Part shown: positions 18,591-27,818 of the stretch, piece by piece
Layout: each line of letters opens with the position of its first letter
Position numbering within the stretch: position 1 is the stretch's first letter
NCBI GenBank assembly: GCA_017551675.1
Contig: JAFZLC010000023.1
Location: 1-64,000 of the forward strand
Source: Paludibacteraceae bacterium
Lineage (GTDB): Bacteria > Bacteroidota > Bacteroidia > Bacteroidales > Paludibacteraceae
Length of the DNA stretch: 64,000 bases
Direction of reading: 5' to 3'
The notes under the pieces: model-generated
What the model saw: only the letters and a program-made list of their open reading frames with translations
Told to the model about the DNA's origin: nothing
The model's database searches: none
Position numbers and translations under genes: made by a program

Positions 18591-21500
18591 CTACTTTTGT
18601 CGCAACAACGTGAAGTGTCCGCTATACTCCCGATCAATCTCAGGTATGTGTATGTCATACCAATAATCGGTGGATGGCATCGGATGTCCTAAATAATAGC
18701 CATCCCAACCTTCATCTGTTCCAACTCCTCGATAGACTATTTTTCCAAACCGATCGAATATATAATAATAGGATCTTTCAAACATATCCAAATTAAGCAC
18801 CTCCCATGTCTCTCGTCCTGCCACAAAATATTCTGGTATTATTATCTCTACCGTTGGCTTGAAGATAAACGTATCGGCACATCCTACTTCATCTTTCACG
18901 ACAATATGATATTCCACTCCGATAATCGCATGCTCCAAGATGTCTGACGTTGTCTCTCCCGCTCCATAATTATAAATCAGATTTGTGGATGGGGACTCTA
19001 CCTTCACCTGATACTGATCGTATGCAAGTTCCTCACAGGAGAGGATAACTGGATAAGGTTGCACATGCACCACACCACTTGCTTCACCCTCGCACGCGCC
19101 ATTGATTACTTTCACATGATACTCCGTATCTGTCATCGGCTGTACCTCAAGTCGTTCTCCACCCGACACTGTTGTGTCTGCCGAACGCCATTCTATATTC
19201 GTATATTGATGTACTCCTTCCACTTTCAGCACTGACTTCTCTCCCTGACAAACGGATGGCGTCAATAGTTTCACTTCATTTGGTTGATCCACATGGATGA
19301 ATAATTCATTCGAGAAGGTGTCCGGACAGGCTCCTCCTTCTGTTATCACCCGCACGTACAACGAGGTGTCAACCTGATCTATATGGAAATCATTGCCAAT
19401 GCAATCTCCTTCTAAGCCTATTGTAGAATAAGAAGTCTCGCCATCCCTGCGCACTTGCAGATGAGGACAGGTTGTTAAATCTAAATCTGTTCCATAGGAA
19501 ATAGATAAATCTAATGGTTCATTTGCACAGAGCGAATCTGCCGAAGCCTCCAATTGGATGCTTAATCGTGGTACTATATCAACCACATATTGATTCGTAT
19601 CATTCGGACATACGCTTCCCTTGGTTATTAGTATATAGGTGGTCTTTTCCGTAATCATTTCAGTGAATGGATAAAGAGGCGGAGCATAGGATTCTCCATT
19701 TCTTGTTAAAACCCATCGATGCGAGAACCCAACACTTTCTTCTGGTGTTACCTCCATATATACCATTATCTCTGAATTCTCACACACCAAAGTAGGCATA
19801 TCTCGCAAAGTGAACTCTATTTTAGGCTCCACATCAACAACAACAGGGTCGGACGTAACTGGTTCACACACCTCCAACGGATTGGCAATCACACGATAGG
19901 ATGTTCGAACCTTCATTTGTCTTGTTTGCTCGGTGTTTGCACTTGTTTCGATGGTAGAGAAATCGGGTTCTTCATCCTCCTGCTTCTGCCATGTTATATC
20001 TTTCGCATCCGTGGCAGTAGCAGAGAAAGTGACATCGGTTCCCTCACAAACAAATGTTTCAGAGGCAGTCAATGACACAGTCGGACGTTTCTCCACCTTT
20101 ACATCGAATGTGATGGAGGACTCCGGGCAAACCACACTCTTCACACTAAACTCATATTGAGCATCAGCAGTCAGATGATCGGTATAACTTCGATCGGCGG
20201 TCGTCAGGATTTCCGCACCTTTCTTCCATGCAAACGGACTGTTCAAGACGAGGGTTGGCAACGCTGTTAATGTCACCTCCCCGCCCTCACACACAAGGGT
20301 TGGAACATCAAAGTCGGATGGAGATATTGCACTCTTTCTCTCCACCCGCACGGTGATAGGATCAGAAACGGCTGGTTCGCACGTCTCTGTTGGATTGGCT
20401 ATCACTCGATAAACAGCAGGGTCATTTATCTGCCATGTATGTGATACGACCGTACTGGTTTCGATAGTTGTAAAGTCCGAATCTTCCTCGCCCATCCTCT
20501 GCCAAGTTAAATTCTTTGCATCAATTGAAGTGGCTGTAAAGGTAACATCACTTCCCTCACAGACGTATGTCTCCGTTGGGACAAGTGACACAATCGGACG
20601 TTTCTCCATCTTCACATCAAATGTGATGGAAGACTCTGGACAAGCCGTACCCTTCACACTAAACTCATACTGAGCATCTTCGGTCAGATGATCGACATAG
20701 TTTCGTTCGGTGGTGGTCAGGGTCTCAGTACCCTTCTTCCATGCAAACGGACTGTTTATCTCTAAAGTAGGCAAAGTTGTCAGATGCACCTCTCCACCCT
20801 CGCACACAAGGGATGGTACGTCAAAGTCGGATGGACTCAATGTAGTTTGTTTCTCCACATTCACAGAGATAAAATCGGAAGTGTCGGAGGCACATTCGTA
20901 CAATGAGTTGGCGATCACACGATACGTGGAAGATGCATTCATCTGCCAGGTCTGTTCGGTGGTCGTACTGGTTTCGACGGTAGTGAAATCAGTAGCACCA
21001 TCCTCTTTCTTCTGCCATGTAAAATCTTTTGCATCACTTGAAATAACAGTAAAGGTGACGTCACTCTTTTCGCAGACAGTGGTCTCCGAAGCGGACAGCG
21101 ACACCAACGGACTCTCTTTCACCTCTACCGTGAATGTTCTGGATGTATCAGGACAAGCTTTCCCATTCACATAGAACGTATATTGTGCAGTTGTTGTCAG
21201 ACTATCCTCGAAGCCTAATTCTGATGTCAGTGGATTATTGTTTTTCATCCACACAAAATCAAACGGTCCTCCCGCCATCAAACCTGTAAATGCACCTATA
21301 TGGAACTCTTCTCCTTTACATACAGAAGATGGCACATTGAAATAATTTAGTGACAAATCATCAACTTTTCTCTCCACATTGACCCTCACTTCCAATTCGC
21401 CTTTTTTACAAATTGCATTATCCGTATAGTACTTATAGATAGTCAGTGGTTCTTGGGGAGTATCTTCCACTACCATCTGAGTACCCTGATTCACCCAAGG

Positions 21501-24500
21501 TAGTATATCCATGTTTTTTGTCCACACGCCCTCCGATTCTGGATCTTTCTCGAAGATGATTTTATCTCCACGACAGATGGTGGTTGGACCCGAATAGGAA
21601 GGCACTGGAATTTTCTTTTCAGCATAGATAACCGCCGTATCGGAGTAGATATCGTCACACCCTGGACTAGAAGGTATACGTACTCGATAGAAGATGGTAT
21701 CTTTTGCTTCGGCCGTATAAGAAGATCCATTAGCCGATGGGATCTCAGTGAAGGAGGTTTCGCCCTTACGCATTTGTTCCCAAATCACACCACTCACATT
21801 TTGTTCGTTAAGGTTCAATGTGACCTGATCTCCTTCACAACCCCATAACGAAGGGTATTCAAAAGAGAGTTTCACACCCTCCAATTTGACAACATCAAAC
21901 GAATAGTGGACGGAAGGACACAAGTTTCCCTCAGCAACGAGTTCAAACGTAGCAGATTCTGTCAGGAGTATCTTGTCAGCCAATTCATTGTCAGTCAAAA
22001 CAACTCCATTTTTCTTCCATACTGCCGATGTGTATGAACCAATCACATGAAGAAACACGTAGTCATCTGTATTCGGACACAGAACCATTGGACTAGGATA
22101 CTCAGTATAACGTATGGAATCCTCTGTCGATATAATCATATTCACTGGCAAAGAGGTGCAATTACCATCAGAAGCAGTAAGAGAGATAACCTTTCCAAGA
22201 CCAACATCATCTATCACGTATGGCATAGTAGCAGGTTCTGAATTCACAAAAAATTCTGTTGGAGTACCATTCAAGACAACCGGTGTCAGAGTAAACTCAC
22301 TACCTTCACACATAACTGTATCTTTTAGTGGTTTCAGAGTTATCAAAGGAATGATATTCAACTGATAAATAATGGAATCGGAAACACAACTCTCACTCGT
22401 AGCATAAAAGAGATATTGCATTGAATCAGCCGTGGTTGCTTTAAGAATATTAGGTTCCTCTGGTGTTGGGATAGAAGTCCATACCGTTTCGTGCGGACTT
22501 TTCTCAAACCAATAGTAGTGATCCACGTTGGAGTTAGGCGACTTCTTCGCCTCGATGACCACCTCCACTGGAGAAGCGCTTCCACAAATTGTGTTTTCTG
22601 GGGTGCTGAGAGGTGAGAACTTGGGTTTTTGGCAACCCCTACAACTGATAGTGACAGGCATTGTGATATAATACAATTCACAATAATCATCTGGATAACC
22701 GTTCGTTGCCACCTGTTGAGCTACAGCTTTAGTACGCGCCAAGACGGCCCTATACATAATGGAGCCACCAACCGAGTTATCATATTGAATAACTTTGCTG
22801 TCAGTATTCAAAGGAGTCCAATTGATTCCATCCGTAGAGGCTTGCCAAACATGAGAATAGGGTAATCTTGCCACATCCCATTCTTCCGAATAGAGGTGGA
22901 TGGTATGCACCTCTGTAGGGTCACCACATTCAAAGATACCCTCATATTTCTTATCCTTATTGCCATCAATACCCACTTCAGCCTGAGGTACCTCATCCGC
23001 ACAAACGACGAATTGGATATCATCCAAGGCAATCTTTGCTGGTTGATTTCCTTTATTCTCGCAATAGATTCTAACATGGACGACTTCATCGGTATATATT
23101 GAAACAGGCATATCAAAGCGAGTCCATTCGCCCAAAGTTACATTGTAAGGAATATCCATATAGGAAACCCCTCTCTCATCGTGAGCAGACAATGTCAAGG
23201 AAACAGCATCCATCTCCAGTCCTTTTGCATTCACACTGACGATGTAGCTTTGGCATGGACACAAAGGAGTTGAGAACTTTTTATCCACAAGCAATATCTT
23301 GTCACCTACTGGTATGTTCACATACATGAAGGCATCATTCTCCTGCCCCGTAACTCCCAATGTCTTATATTGTTCTGGATAGACCTTCGTTTCACCATCA
23401 GCAGAAAGGTGATAGATGGTAGAGTCTGGCGCACAAGTCACTGTATAATAAGCACCCTCGCCAAAGTGTTCCTGCTGTCCTGGCACATATGGTTGAAAAT
23501 TTGGGGAAACGACGTCGAGCGTACGCGTTTTCAGCGAGTCAATCGTACCGAAATCTTCCCTCCATATCTTTCTCAGTGAAGGACGGAAGTTACAATCATA
23601 GATTCTCGAATTGAGAGTAACAGGACTAGAAATTGAATAATAGATGCAACCATTGGCAGGGCCTCCGTTAGTACCGATGTAGAGGGCTTCTTTCTCTGCT
23701 TCCCCTGCAGAGAGACCTCCCGTTACAATCACCCGGTAAATATATTCACCCGTACCCCTACCTTCTTGGTAAATGGTGGTTTTCTCGATGCCACTGACAT
23801 CCTCCAGGTTCTCCCAAGTATAACCATTATCGCCAGATTTCTGCCATAAGAAATAGACATAATCATAAATATCCAACCATGGAGTGATAACGTCGTTTAC
23901 AACAGAATATCTCACAGCGGTCTTACAATGCATATTATCCTCTCCATACGTAGCATCCAAGGCTGTAAGCCTAGGAACCTCCAACTGATAGTCGTCGTCG
24001 CGATACAAAGAGATATCATCCAAAGCGAAGTCATTTCCAAGATAATCCTTCACGCAATAGTTCAACACCTGAAGTTCCAGTTCATCTCCCTCTTGTGCCA
24101 CAAATTCCAAACTATATTCATTCCATACCTTTTGGTCATGAACATGCGTTCCATCGTTCGGATCATTAAACTCCCATAATGGAATGCTTCCCGTGGATTT
24201 CTCCGCCAAGACATCTCCATTCTGATTCACTATGCTTAGGGTAAGAACAGGCAAATCGATGACACTTATTGAATTCGATACAGCCGCTGCAAATATGGAA
24301 AAACGATACTTCCGTTGTCCACACACTTCAAACTTCATCTTCTGACGGTAGATAGGTTCTCCATTTCCCGTCTTATCTACATTCACCACCAACATTCCTC
24401 CATTCGGATTCCCCGTATGATCTGCGCCTCCCGTGAAATGTGCGGCAGAACCTATGTCACACTTCGCCTTACGATTGTATGCCCACCACGGACTATTCGT

Positions 24501-24701
24501 AATACCATACCATCCATCTGAAATAGGATGGCACTCATCAAACTGATGGCCAGGAACCGACATGGTTGGATCTGGGAAATCTCGAATGACTGAGTCCTCC
24601 ACCACTCCAAAATCTTCACTCCAAACCAAGTTCCAATTTTGAGAATAGGCTGTCATCATCGAGATGATCATCCACACGCAACTTATTATTGCCTTTTTCA
24701 T
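18591..24701 (-). CDS. Giant T9SS type B (gliding-motility C-terminal) protein
   Basis: This 2036-residue secreted protein starts with a signal peptide (MKKAIISCVWMIISMMTAYSQ). The N-terminal third has two jelly-roll-like modules with repeated EDFG and ALDDI motifs. About a dozen Ig-like modules of PKD/SprB style follow, each marked by VCEG near the start and an SDTSDF- or TFDV-type end. The C-terminal 80 residues (EVLNLDMFERSYYYIFDRFGKIVYRG...WDGYYLGHPMPSTDYWYDI) are the gliding-motility-associated domain, a type B T9SS signal. Two neighbouring modules (about residues 1260-1600) are near copies: identical DNA stretches recur 513 bp apart (20224 and 20737). The protein is probably a cell-surface adhesin; the ligand is unknown. 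Confidence 0.85.
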   Translation of the reverse strand: MKKAIISCVWMIISMMTAYSQNWNLVWSEDFGVVEDSVIRDFPDPTMSVPGHQFDECHPISDGWYGITNSPWWAYNRKAKCDIGSAAHFTGGADHTGNPNGGMLVVNVDKTGNGEPIYRQKMKFEVCGQRKYRFSIFAAAVSNSISVIDLPVLTLSIVNQNGDVLAEKSTGSIPLWEFNDPNDGTHVHDQKVWNEYSLEFVAQEGDELELQVLNYCVKDYLGNDFALDDISLYRDDDYQLEVPRLTALDATYGEDNMHCKTAVRYSVVNDVITPWLDIYDYVYFLWQKSGDNGYTWENLEDVSGIEKTTIYQEGRGTGEYIYRVIVTGGLSAGEAEKEALYIGTNGGPANGCIYYSISSPVTLNSRIYDCNFRPSLRKIWREDFGTIDSLKTRTLDVVSPNFQPYVPGQQEHFGEGAYYTVTCAPDSTIYHLSADGETKVYPEQYKTLGVTGQENDAFMYVNIPVGDKILLVDKKFSTPLCPCQSYIVSVNAKGLEMDAVSLTLSAHDERGVSYMDIPYNVTLGEWTRFDMPVSIYTDEVVHVRIYCENKGNQPAKIALDDIQFVVCADEVPQAEVGIDGNKDKKYEGIFECGDPTEVHTIHLYSEEWDVARLPYSHVWQASTDGINWTPLNTDSKVIQYDNSVGGSIMYRAVLARTKAVAQQVATNGYPDDYCELYYITMPVTISCRGCQKPKFSPLSTPENTICGSASPVEVVIEAKKSPNSNVDHYYWFEKSPHETVWTSIPTPEEPNILKATTADSMQYLFYATSESCVSDSIIYQLNIIPLITLKPLKDTVMCEGSEFTLTPVVLNGTPTEFFVNSEPATMPYVIDDVGLGKVISLTASDGNCTSLPVNMIISTEDSIRYTEYPSPMVLCPNTDDYVFLHVIGSYTSAVWKKNGVVLTDNELADKILLTESATFELVAEGNLCPSVHYSFDVVKLEGVKLSFEYPSLWGCEGDQVTLNLNEQNVSGVIWEQMRKGETSFTEIPSANGSSYTAEAKDTIFYRVRIPSSPGCDDIYSDTAVIYAEKKIPVPSYSGPTTICRGDKIIFEKDPESEGVWTKNMDILPWVNQGTQMVVEDTPQEPLTIYKYYTDNAICKKGELEVRVNVERKVDDLSLNYFNVPSSVCKGEEFHIGAFTGLMAGGPFDFVWMKNNNPLTSELGFEDSLTTTAQYTFYVNGKACPDTSRTFTVEVKESPLVSLSASETTVCEKSDVTFTVISSDAKDFTWQKKEDGATDFTTVETSTTTEQTWQMNASSTYRVIANSLYECASDTSDFISVNVEKQTTLSPSDFDVPSLVCEGGEVHLTTLPTLEINSPFAWKKGTETLTTTERNYVDHLTEDAQYEFSVKGTACPESSITFDVKMEKRPIVSLVPTETYVCEGSDVTFTATSIDAKNLTWQRMGEEDSDFTTIETSTVVSHTWQINDPAVYRVIANPTETCEPAVSDPITVRVERKSAISPSDFDVPTLVCEGGEVTLTALPTLVLNSPFAWKKGAEILTTADRSYTDHLTADAQYEFSVKSVVCPESSITFDVKVEKRPTVSLTASETFVCEGTDVTFSATATDAKDITWQKQEDEEPDFSTIETSANTEQTRQMKVRTSYRVIANPLEVCEPVTSDPVVVDVEPKIEFTLRDMPTLVCENSEIMVYMEVTPEESVGFSHRWVLTRNGESYAPPLYPFTEMITEKTTYILITKGSVCPNDTNQYVVDIVPRLSIQLEASADSLCANEPLDLSISYGTDLDLTTCPHLQVRRDGETSYSTIGLEGDCIGNDFHIDQVDTSLYVRVITEGGACPDTFSNELFIHVDQPNEVKLLTPSVCQGEKSVLKVEGVHQYTNIEWRSADTTVSGGERLEVQPMTDTEYHVKVINGACEGEASGVVHVQPYPVILSCEELAYDQYQVKVESPSTNLIYNYGAGETTSDILEHAIIGVEYHIVVKDEVGCADTFIFKPTVEIIIPEYFVAGRETWEVLNLDMFERSYYYIFDRFGKIVYRGVGTDEGWDGYYLGHPMPSTDYWYDIHIPEIDREYSGHFTLLRQK

Positions 24702-24827
24702 AACACAAATTTATCCTTATTCACGATTTCCCACACGTTTCTCCCGTCACAACGTATTATATCCCCTCTCCCCAATCACAACCCAATGTACGACGTAGTT
24801 TTCAAAGGAAACTATAAGTGGTGTTTC

Positions 24828-24857
24828 TATAGGTGAGTTCCATAAATTCACCCTATA
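24828..24857. repeat. GGTGA...TCACC hairpin repeat
   Basis: AGGTGAGTTCCATAAATTCACC with TATAGG/CCCTATA extensions forms an imperfect inverted repeat. Other copies are at 33445-33465 and 41126-41146. The flank GGAAACTAT is shared with the 33445 copy. Confidence 0.65.
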
Positions 24858-25099
24858 AACAACAGTTAACATAAAATGAGGACGGATGAACCATTCATCG
24901 ATTGAAGTCCCCAAAGTCTATATCACATTCGACAAAATTAAGAAAAAAAACAATTCATACTTATATTCTTGTTGCATTTTAACACAAAACCCTTTTTTAT
25001 ACCGATTGGCACTCCTCTCTCGATACAGATTTCATTCAGTTTGAATCAAAAGTCCTCTTTTTTGAATTTTTATTCACGATATATTTTTCTATAATATGA

Positions 25100-25107
25100 T
25101 AGTTTTG
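25100..25107 (+). promoter_or_regulatory. -7 element of the pectate lyase gene
   Basis: TAGTTTTG matches TAnnTTTG, 130 bases before the ATG. No -33 TTTG is seen at the right spacing. Confidence 0.4.
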
Positions 25108-25124
25108 CCATAAAGAAATAGGAG

Positions 25125-25222
25125 ACCATAAAATCTTATATTTCATTTTGCTCATAAAAAGACCGAACTATTTTGAACAGAAAGACTGAACAATTTTGAA
25201 TAGAAAACCATAAAATCTTATA
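25125..25222 (+). repeat. Direct repeats in the pectate lyase leader
   Basis: ACCATAAAATCTTATA occurs at 25125-25140 and again at 25207-25222. Between them two adjacent 23-bp units (25158-25180 and 25181-25203) share AAAGACnGAACnATTTTGAA with three mismatches. These may be operator sites or, if transcription starts near 25113, leader elements. Confidence 0.7.
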
Positions 25223-25237
25223 GAACCACTTTCGATT

Positions 25238-26971
25238 ATGAGAAAAACGGTTATTATAATAGCCCTTTTTAGCGCACTAACGGCTATTGCACAAACAAAA
25301 CTGAACATCCATCAAAAGGATGGATCTATTGTTGAATATGAGGTTGCCAACATCGACAGTATCGTGTTCGCACCGAGATTGTCAGGCGACACCACCTTGT
25401 CATCTATCGAAACGGGTGATGTGAAGGTAACCAACTATGGCGGATGGTTTGAATCCGGTTTTGCTGAATGGAGTGCAGTAGAAGGTGCTGATAACTACCA
25501 TGTATATTGCAAAAAAGCATCCACTCCCAATGATGCTTATCAGAGAATTGACCCGATGCTGATCCGCAAGTATCCGACAGGGATACGGGCGGACGTGCTC
25601 GGGCTGGAAGCTGGCGATTACAATCTAAAAATCATAGCCGTTGCCTCCGGAAAGGAGAAAGGCAACCCATCCATCGTCTCAATAAAAGCGAAAGCTTACA
25701 ATCGTGAAGGCTACGCCCACTTCAACAACCAAGGGGTCGGCGCCTACAATGACAACGGAACACTCAAAGAGAATGCCGTCGTACTTTATGTAACGGAAGA
25801 TACAAAAAAGAGCGTTTCCATGGAGGTTTTCACCTCTTCCAATGGGACTACTCAGTGCACAGGAATCTCCAATATTCTAAAGGCGCTTCAGAAAGGATAT
25901 GAGACAAGACCCATCTGCATCCGTTTGATCGGACAGATCACTGCGGATGGAATGACTGAATCGGGCGACACGAATAACCTTTTAGTGAAAGCATCCAATA
26001 GCTCAATGTCAATCAACAATGTAACCATTGAGGGGGTCGGCGAAGATGCCACCTGCTATGGATTCGGCATAAGAGCCATTCGTGCGCACAATCTAGAAGT
26101 TCGTAATCTTGCCATCATGCTCTTCGGCGATGATGGTATCGCATTCGAAAACAACAATAAGCATATATGGATTCATAACAACGACATCTTCTATGGCTCG
26201 GCAGGATCCGACGCCGATCAGGCAAAAGGAGACGGTTCAATCGACTTAAAAGACGACTCGCAATACATGACGATTGCCTACAACCACTTTTTCGATTCCG
26301 GCAAGATGTCTCTCTGCGGAATGAAAAAAGAGACAGGCCCCAACTATATCTCTTATCACCACAACTGGTTTGACCACTCCGACTCACGTCATCCACGCAT
26401 ACGAACCATGTCTGTTCACATATACAACAACTATTACGATGGCGTTTCAAAATATGGTGTGGGCGTAACGTATGGAGGAAGTGCCTTTGTCGAGGCCAAC
26501 TACTTCCGAAATGTAGCTAAACCTATGCTCTCCTCTGGACAAGGAACGGATGCGAAGGGAGACGGCACCTTCTCTGGAGAGACAGGTGGAATCATCAAAT
26601 CTTTCAATAACTATTTCACCGAGAAACCCAGCTCATTTAGTTATATCACACAAAAAGAGGATGCTACCGACTTCGACGTTTATGAAGTCTCATCGCGAAA
26701 CGAAACAGTTCCAGCCTCATACAAAACTGTTGCCGGAGGCACAAGCTATTATAATTTCGATACAGACAATTCTCTAATCTATAACTACACACCCACGGAA
26801 CCCTCTCTCGTAAAAACAGATGTCACCACATCTGCAGGACGTATGAATGGCGGTGATTTTCATTGGGATTTCAACAATAGTGTAGATGACAAAAGCTACA
26901 GCCTCAACGAGGAGCTGATGAATGCCATCAAGAGTTACAAAACAAAACTCATATCTTGCTTCAGTGAATAA
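25238..26971 (+). CDS. Pectate lyase, polysaccharide lyase family 1
   Basis: This is a secreted 577-residue pectate lyase that cleaves polygalacturonate by beta-elimination. A signal peptide (MRKTVIIIALFSALTAIAQ) precedes a short module with the pattern KDGSIVEYEVANIDSIVF, then an FnIII-like module (about 65-150). The parallel beta-helix occupies about 150-577: VEGVGEDATCYGFGIRA, then GDGSIDLKDDSQYMTIAYNH (Ca2+-binding Asp residues) and HHNWFDHSDSRHPRIR, which carries the catalytic Arg. It has no T9SS tail, so it is probably periplasmic or surface-bound by other means. No SusC/SusD pair is nearby. Unusual direct repeats sit in its leader. It ends 17 bases from a convergent truncated paralogue. 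Confidence 0.88.
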   Translation: MRKTVIIIALFSALTAIAQTKLNIHQKDGSIVEYEVANIDSIVFAPRLSGDTTLSSIETGDVKVTNYGGWFESGFAEWSAVEGADNYHVYCKKASTPNDAYQRIDPMLIRKYPTGIRADVLGLEAGDYNLKIIAVASGKEKGNPSIVSIKAKAYNREGYAHFNNQGVGAYNDNGTLKENAVVLYVTEDTKKSVSMEVFTSSNGTTQCTGISNILKALQKGYETRPICIRLIGQITADGMTESGDTNNLLVKASNSSMSINNVTIEGVGEDATCYGFGIRAIRAHNLEVRNLAIMLFGDDGIAFENNNKHIWIHNNDIFYGSAGSDADQAKGDGSIDLKDDSQYMTIAYNHFFDSGKMSLCGMKKETGPNYISYHHNWFDHSDSRHPRIRTMSVHIYNNYYDGVSKYGVGVTYGGSAFVEANYFRNVAKPMLSSGQGTDAKGDGTFSGETGGIIKSFNNYFTEKPSSFSYITQKEDATDFDVYEVSSRNETVPASYKTVAGGTSYYNFDTDNSLIYNYTPTEPSLVKTDVTTSAGRMNGGDFHWDFNNSVDDKSYSLNEELMNAIKSYKTKLISCFSE

Positions 26972-26988
26972 GGGACGGAGAAGTATAA

Positions 26989-27786
26989 CTATTTCTGTTG
27001 TAAGTCTTCTTTCTTATCTTTGCTTTGATGTTCATCCATCCGAATCAATGGTCTTGGGCTTAAAGTGGAATCCGTTTCAGTCGTCTCCCGCTTTTTCCTT
27101 TTCAATGGAGACACGTAACCCGTAGTAATAACAACCTCTTCCAGTTCACCCTCATCTTTTAAAACAACGTCTAATTTAATACGAGAAGCAGACTTCTTAT
27201 CTGGGTTCACCTTCACAATAGCATCTTTAAACCCAACTGCTGAAAATTCAAGTGTATCATCAGAACTAACGTATATAGTATAATTTCCATCAAAATCTGT
27301 CGTAACACCTCGTGTGGTTCCTTTAACCCTTACATTCGCCAAATAGATAGGCTCGCCTACGCTATCTTTAACCATTCCTTTCACTCGTATCGAATCTGAT
27401 CGAATGGTCGTACAAACTCTACTAACAACACCAGTTAACATTTCGCAATCAGGATTATGCCAATAATACGTTTCAATAACCACCTCTGGAAGGGTATCTG
27501 CATTTGCCGACGAACTTCTTCCTTTTGATTGTACGCCTTCAGCCACAGCCATTGGTGCCCATGACAAGCCTGCTGACAAACCCGCCAACACAATCTTCTT
27601 CCCCATGGATCTTCGTTTCAGCAACTCCCTTTCCAAGTATTCCAATTCTGCCTCACATCGCGGACAGGTGCCTCGGCACTCCCCTTTGAAATGGCACTCC
27701 TCCACTACCAAGGGAATATCATTCTCAGACGCAATAGTCTGTCGAATCTGTTTCAGTATCTTGCATGTATCTTTCCCTCCGAACAT
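26989..27786 (-). CDS. Cys-cluster/carboxypeptidase-regulatory protein, truncated (copy 1)
   Basis: This is the fourth and last gene of a tandem array transcribed leftwards. Starting at ATG 27784-27786 (MFGGKDTCKILKQIRQ) it encodes 265 residues; the longer frame overlaps the upstream gene and was rejected. Residues 30-45 carry the Cys cluster (CHFKGECRGTCPRC). Next come a signal/anchor segment (about 61-80) and a carboxypeptidase-D-like regulatory domain (VKDSVGEPIYLANVRVKGT...). It stops after KEDLQQK, where the paralogues continue into the TonB-like domain. The stop lies 17 bases from the convergent pectate lyase stop, as if the 3' end had been deleted. With no TonB-like domain it may be inactive or have another role. 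Confidence 0.7.
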   Translation of the reverse strand: MFGGKDTCKILKQIRQTIASENDIPLVVEECHFKGECRGTCPRCEAELEYLERELLKRRSMGKKIVLAGLSAGLSWAPMAVAEGVQSKGRSSSANADTLPEVVIETYYWHNPDCEMLTGVVSRVCTTIRSDSIRVKGMVKDSVGEPIYLANVRVKGTTRGVTTDFDGNYTIYVSSDDTLEFSAVGFKDAIVKVNPDKKSASRIKLDVVLKDEGELEEVVITTGYVSPLKRKKRETTETDSTLSPRPLIRMDEHQSKDKKEDLQQK

Positions 27787-27818
27787 AATCAATCGGCTTT
27801 GTTTCAAATGATTAAATG

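Larger units (their letters stand above)
24702..25237. other. Repeat-rich divergent intergenic region, 536 bp
   Basis: No gene is seen. The region holds a GGTGA...TCACC repeat (24828-24857), a minus-strand TAATTTTG -7 element (24933-24940) for the T9SS type B gene, a plus-strand TAGTTTTG -7 element (25100-25107) for the pectate lyase, and direct repeats between 25125 and 25222. Confidence 0.5.
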
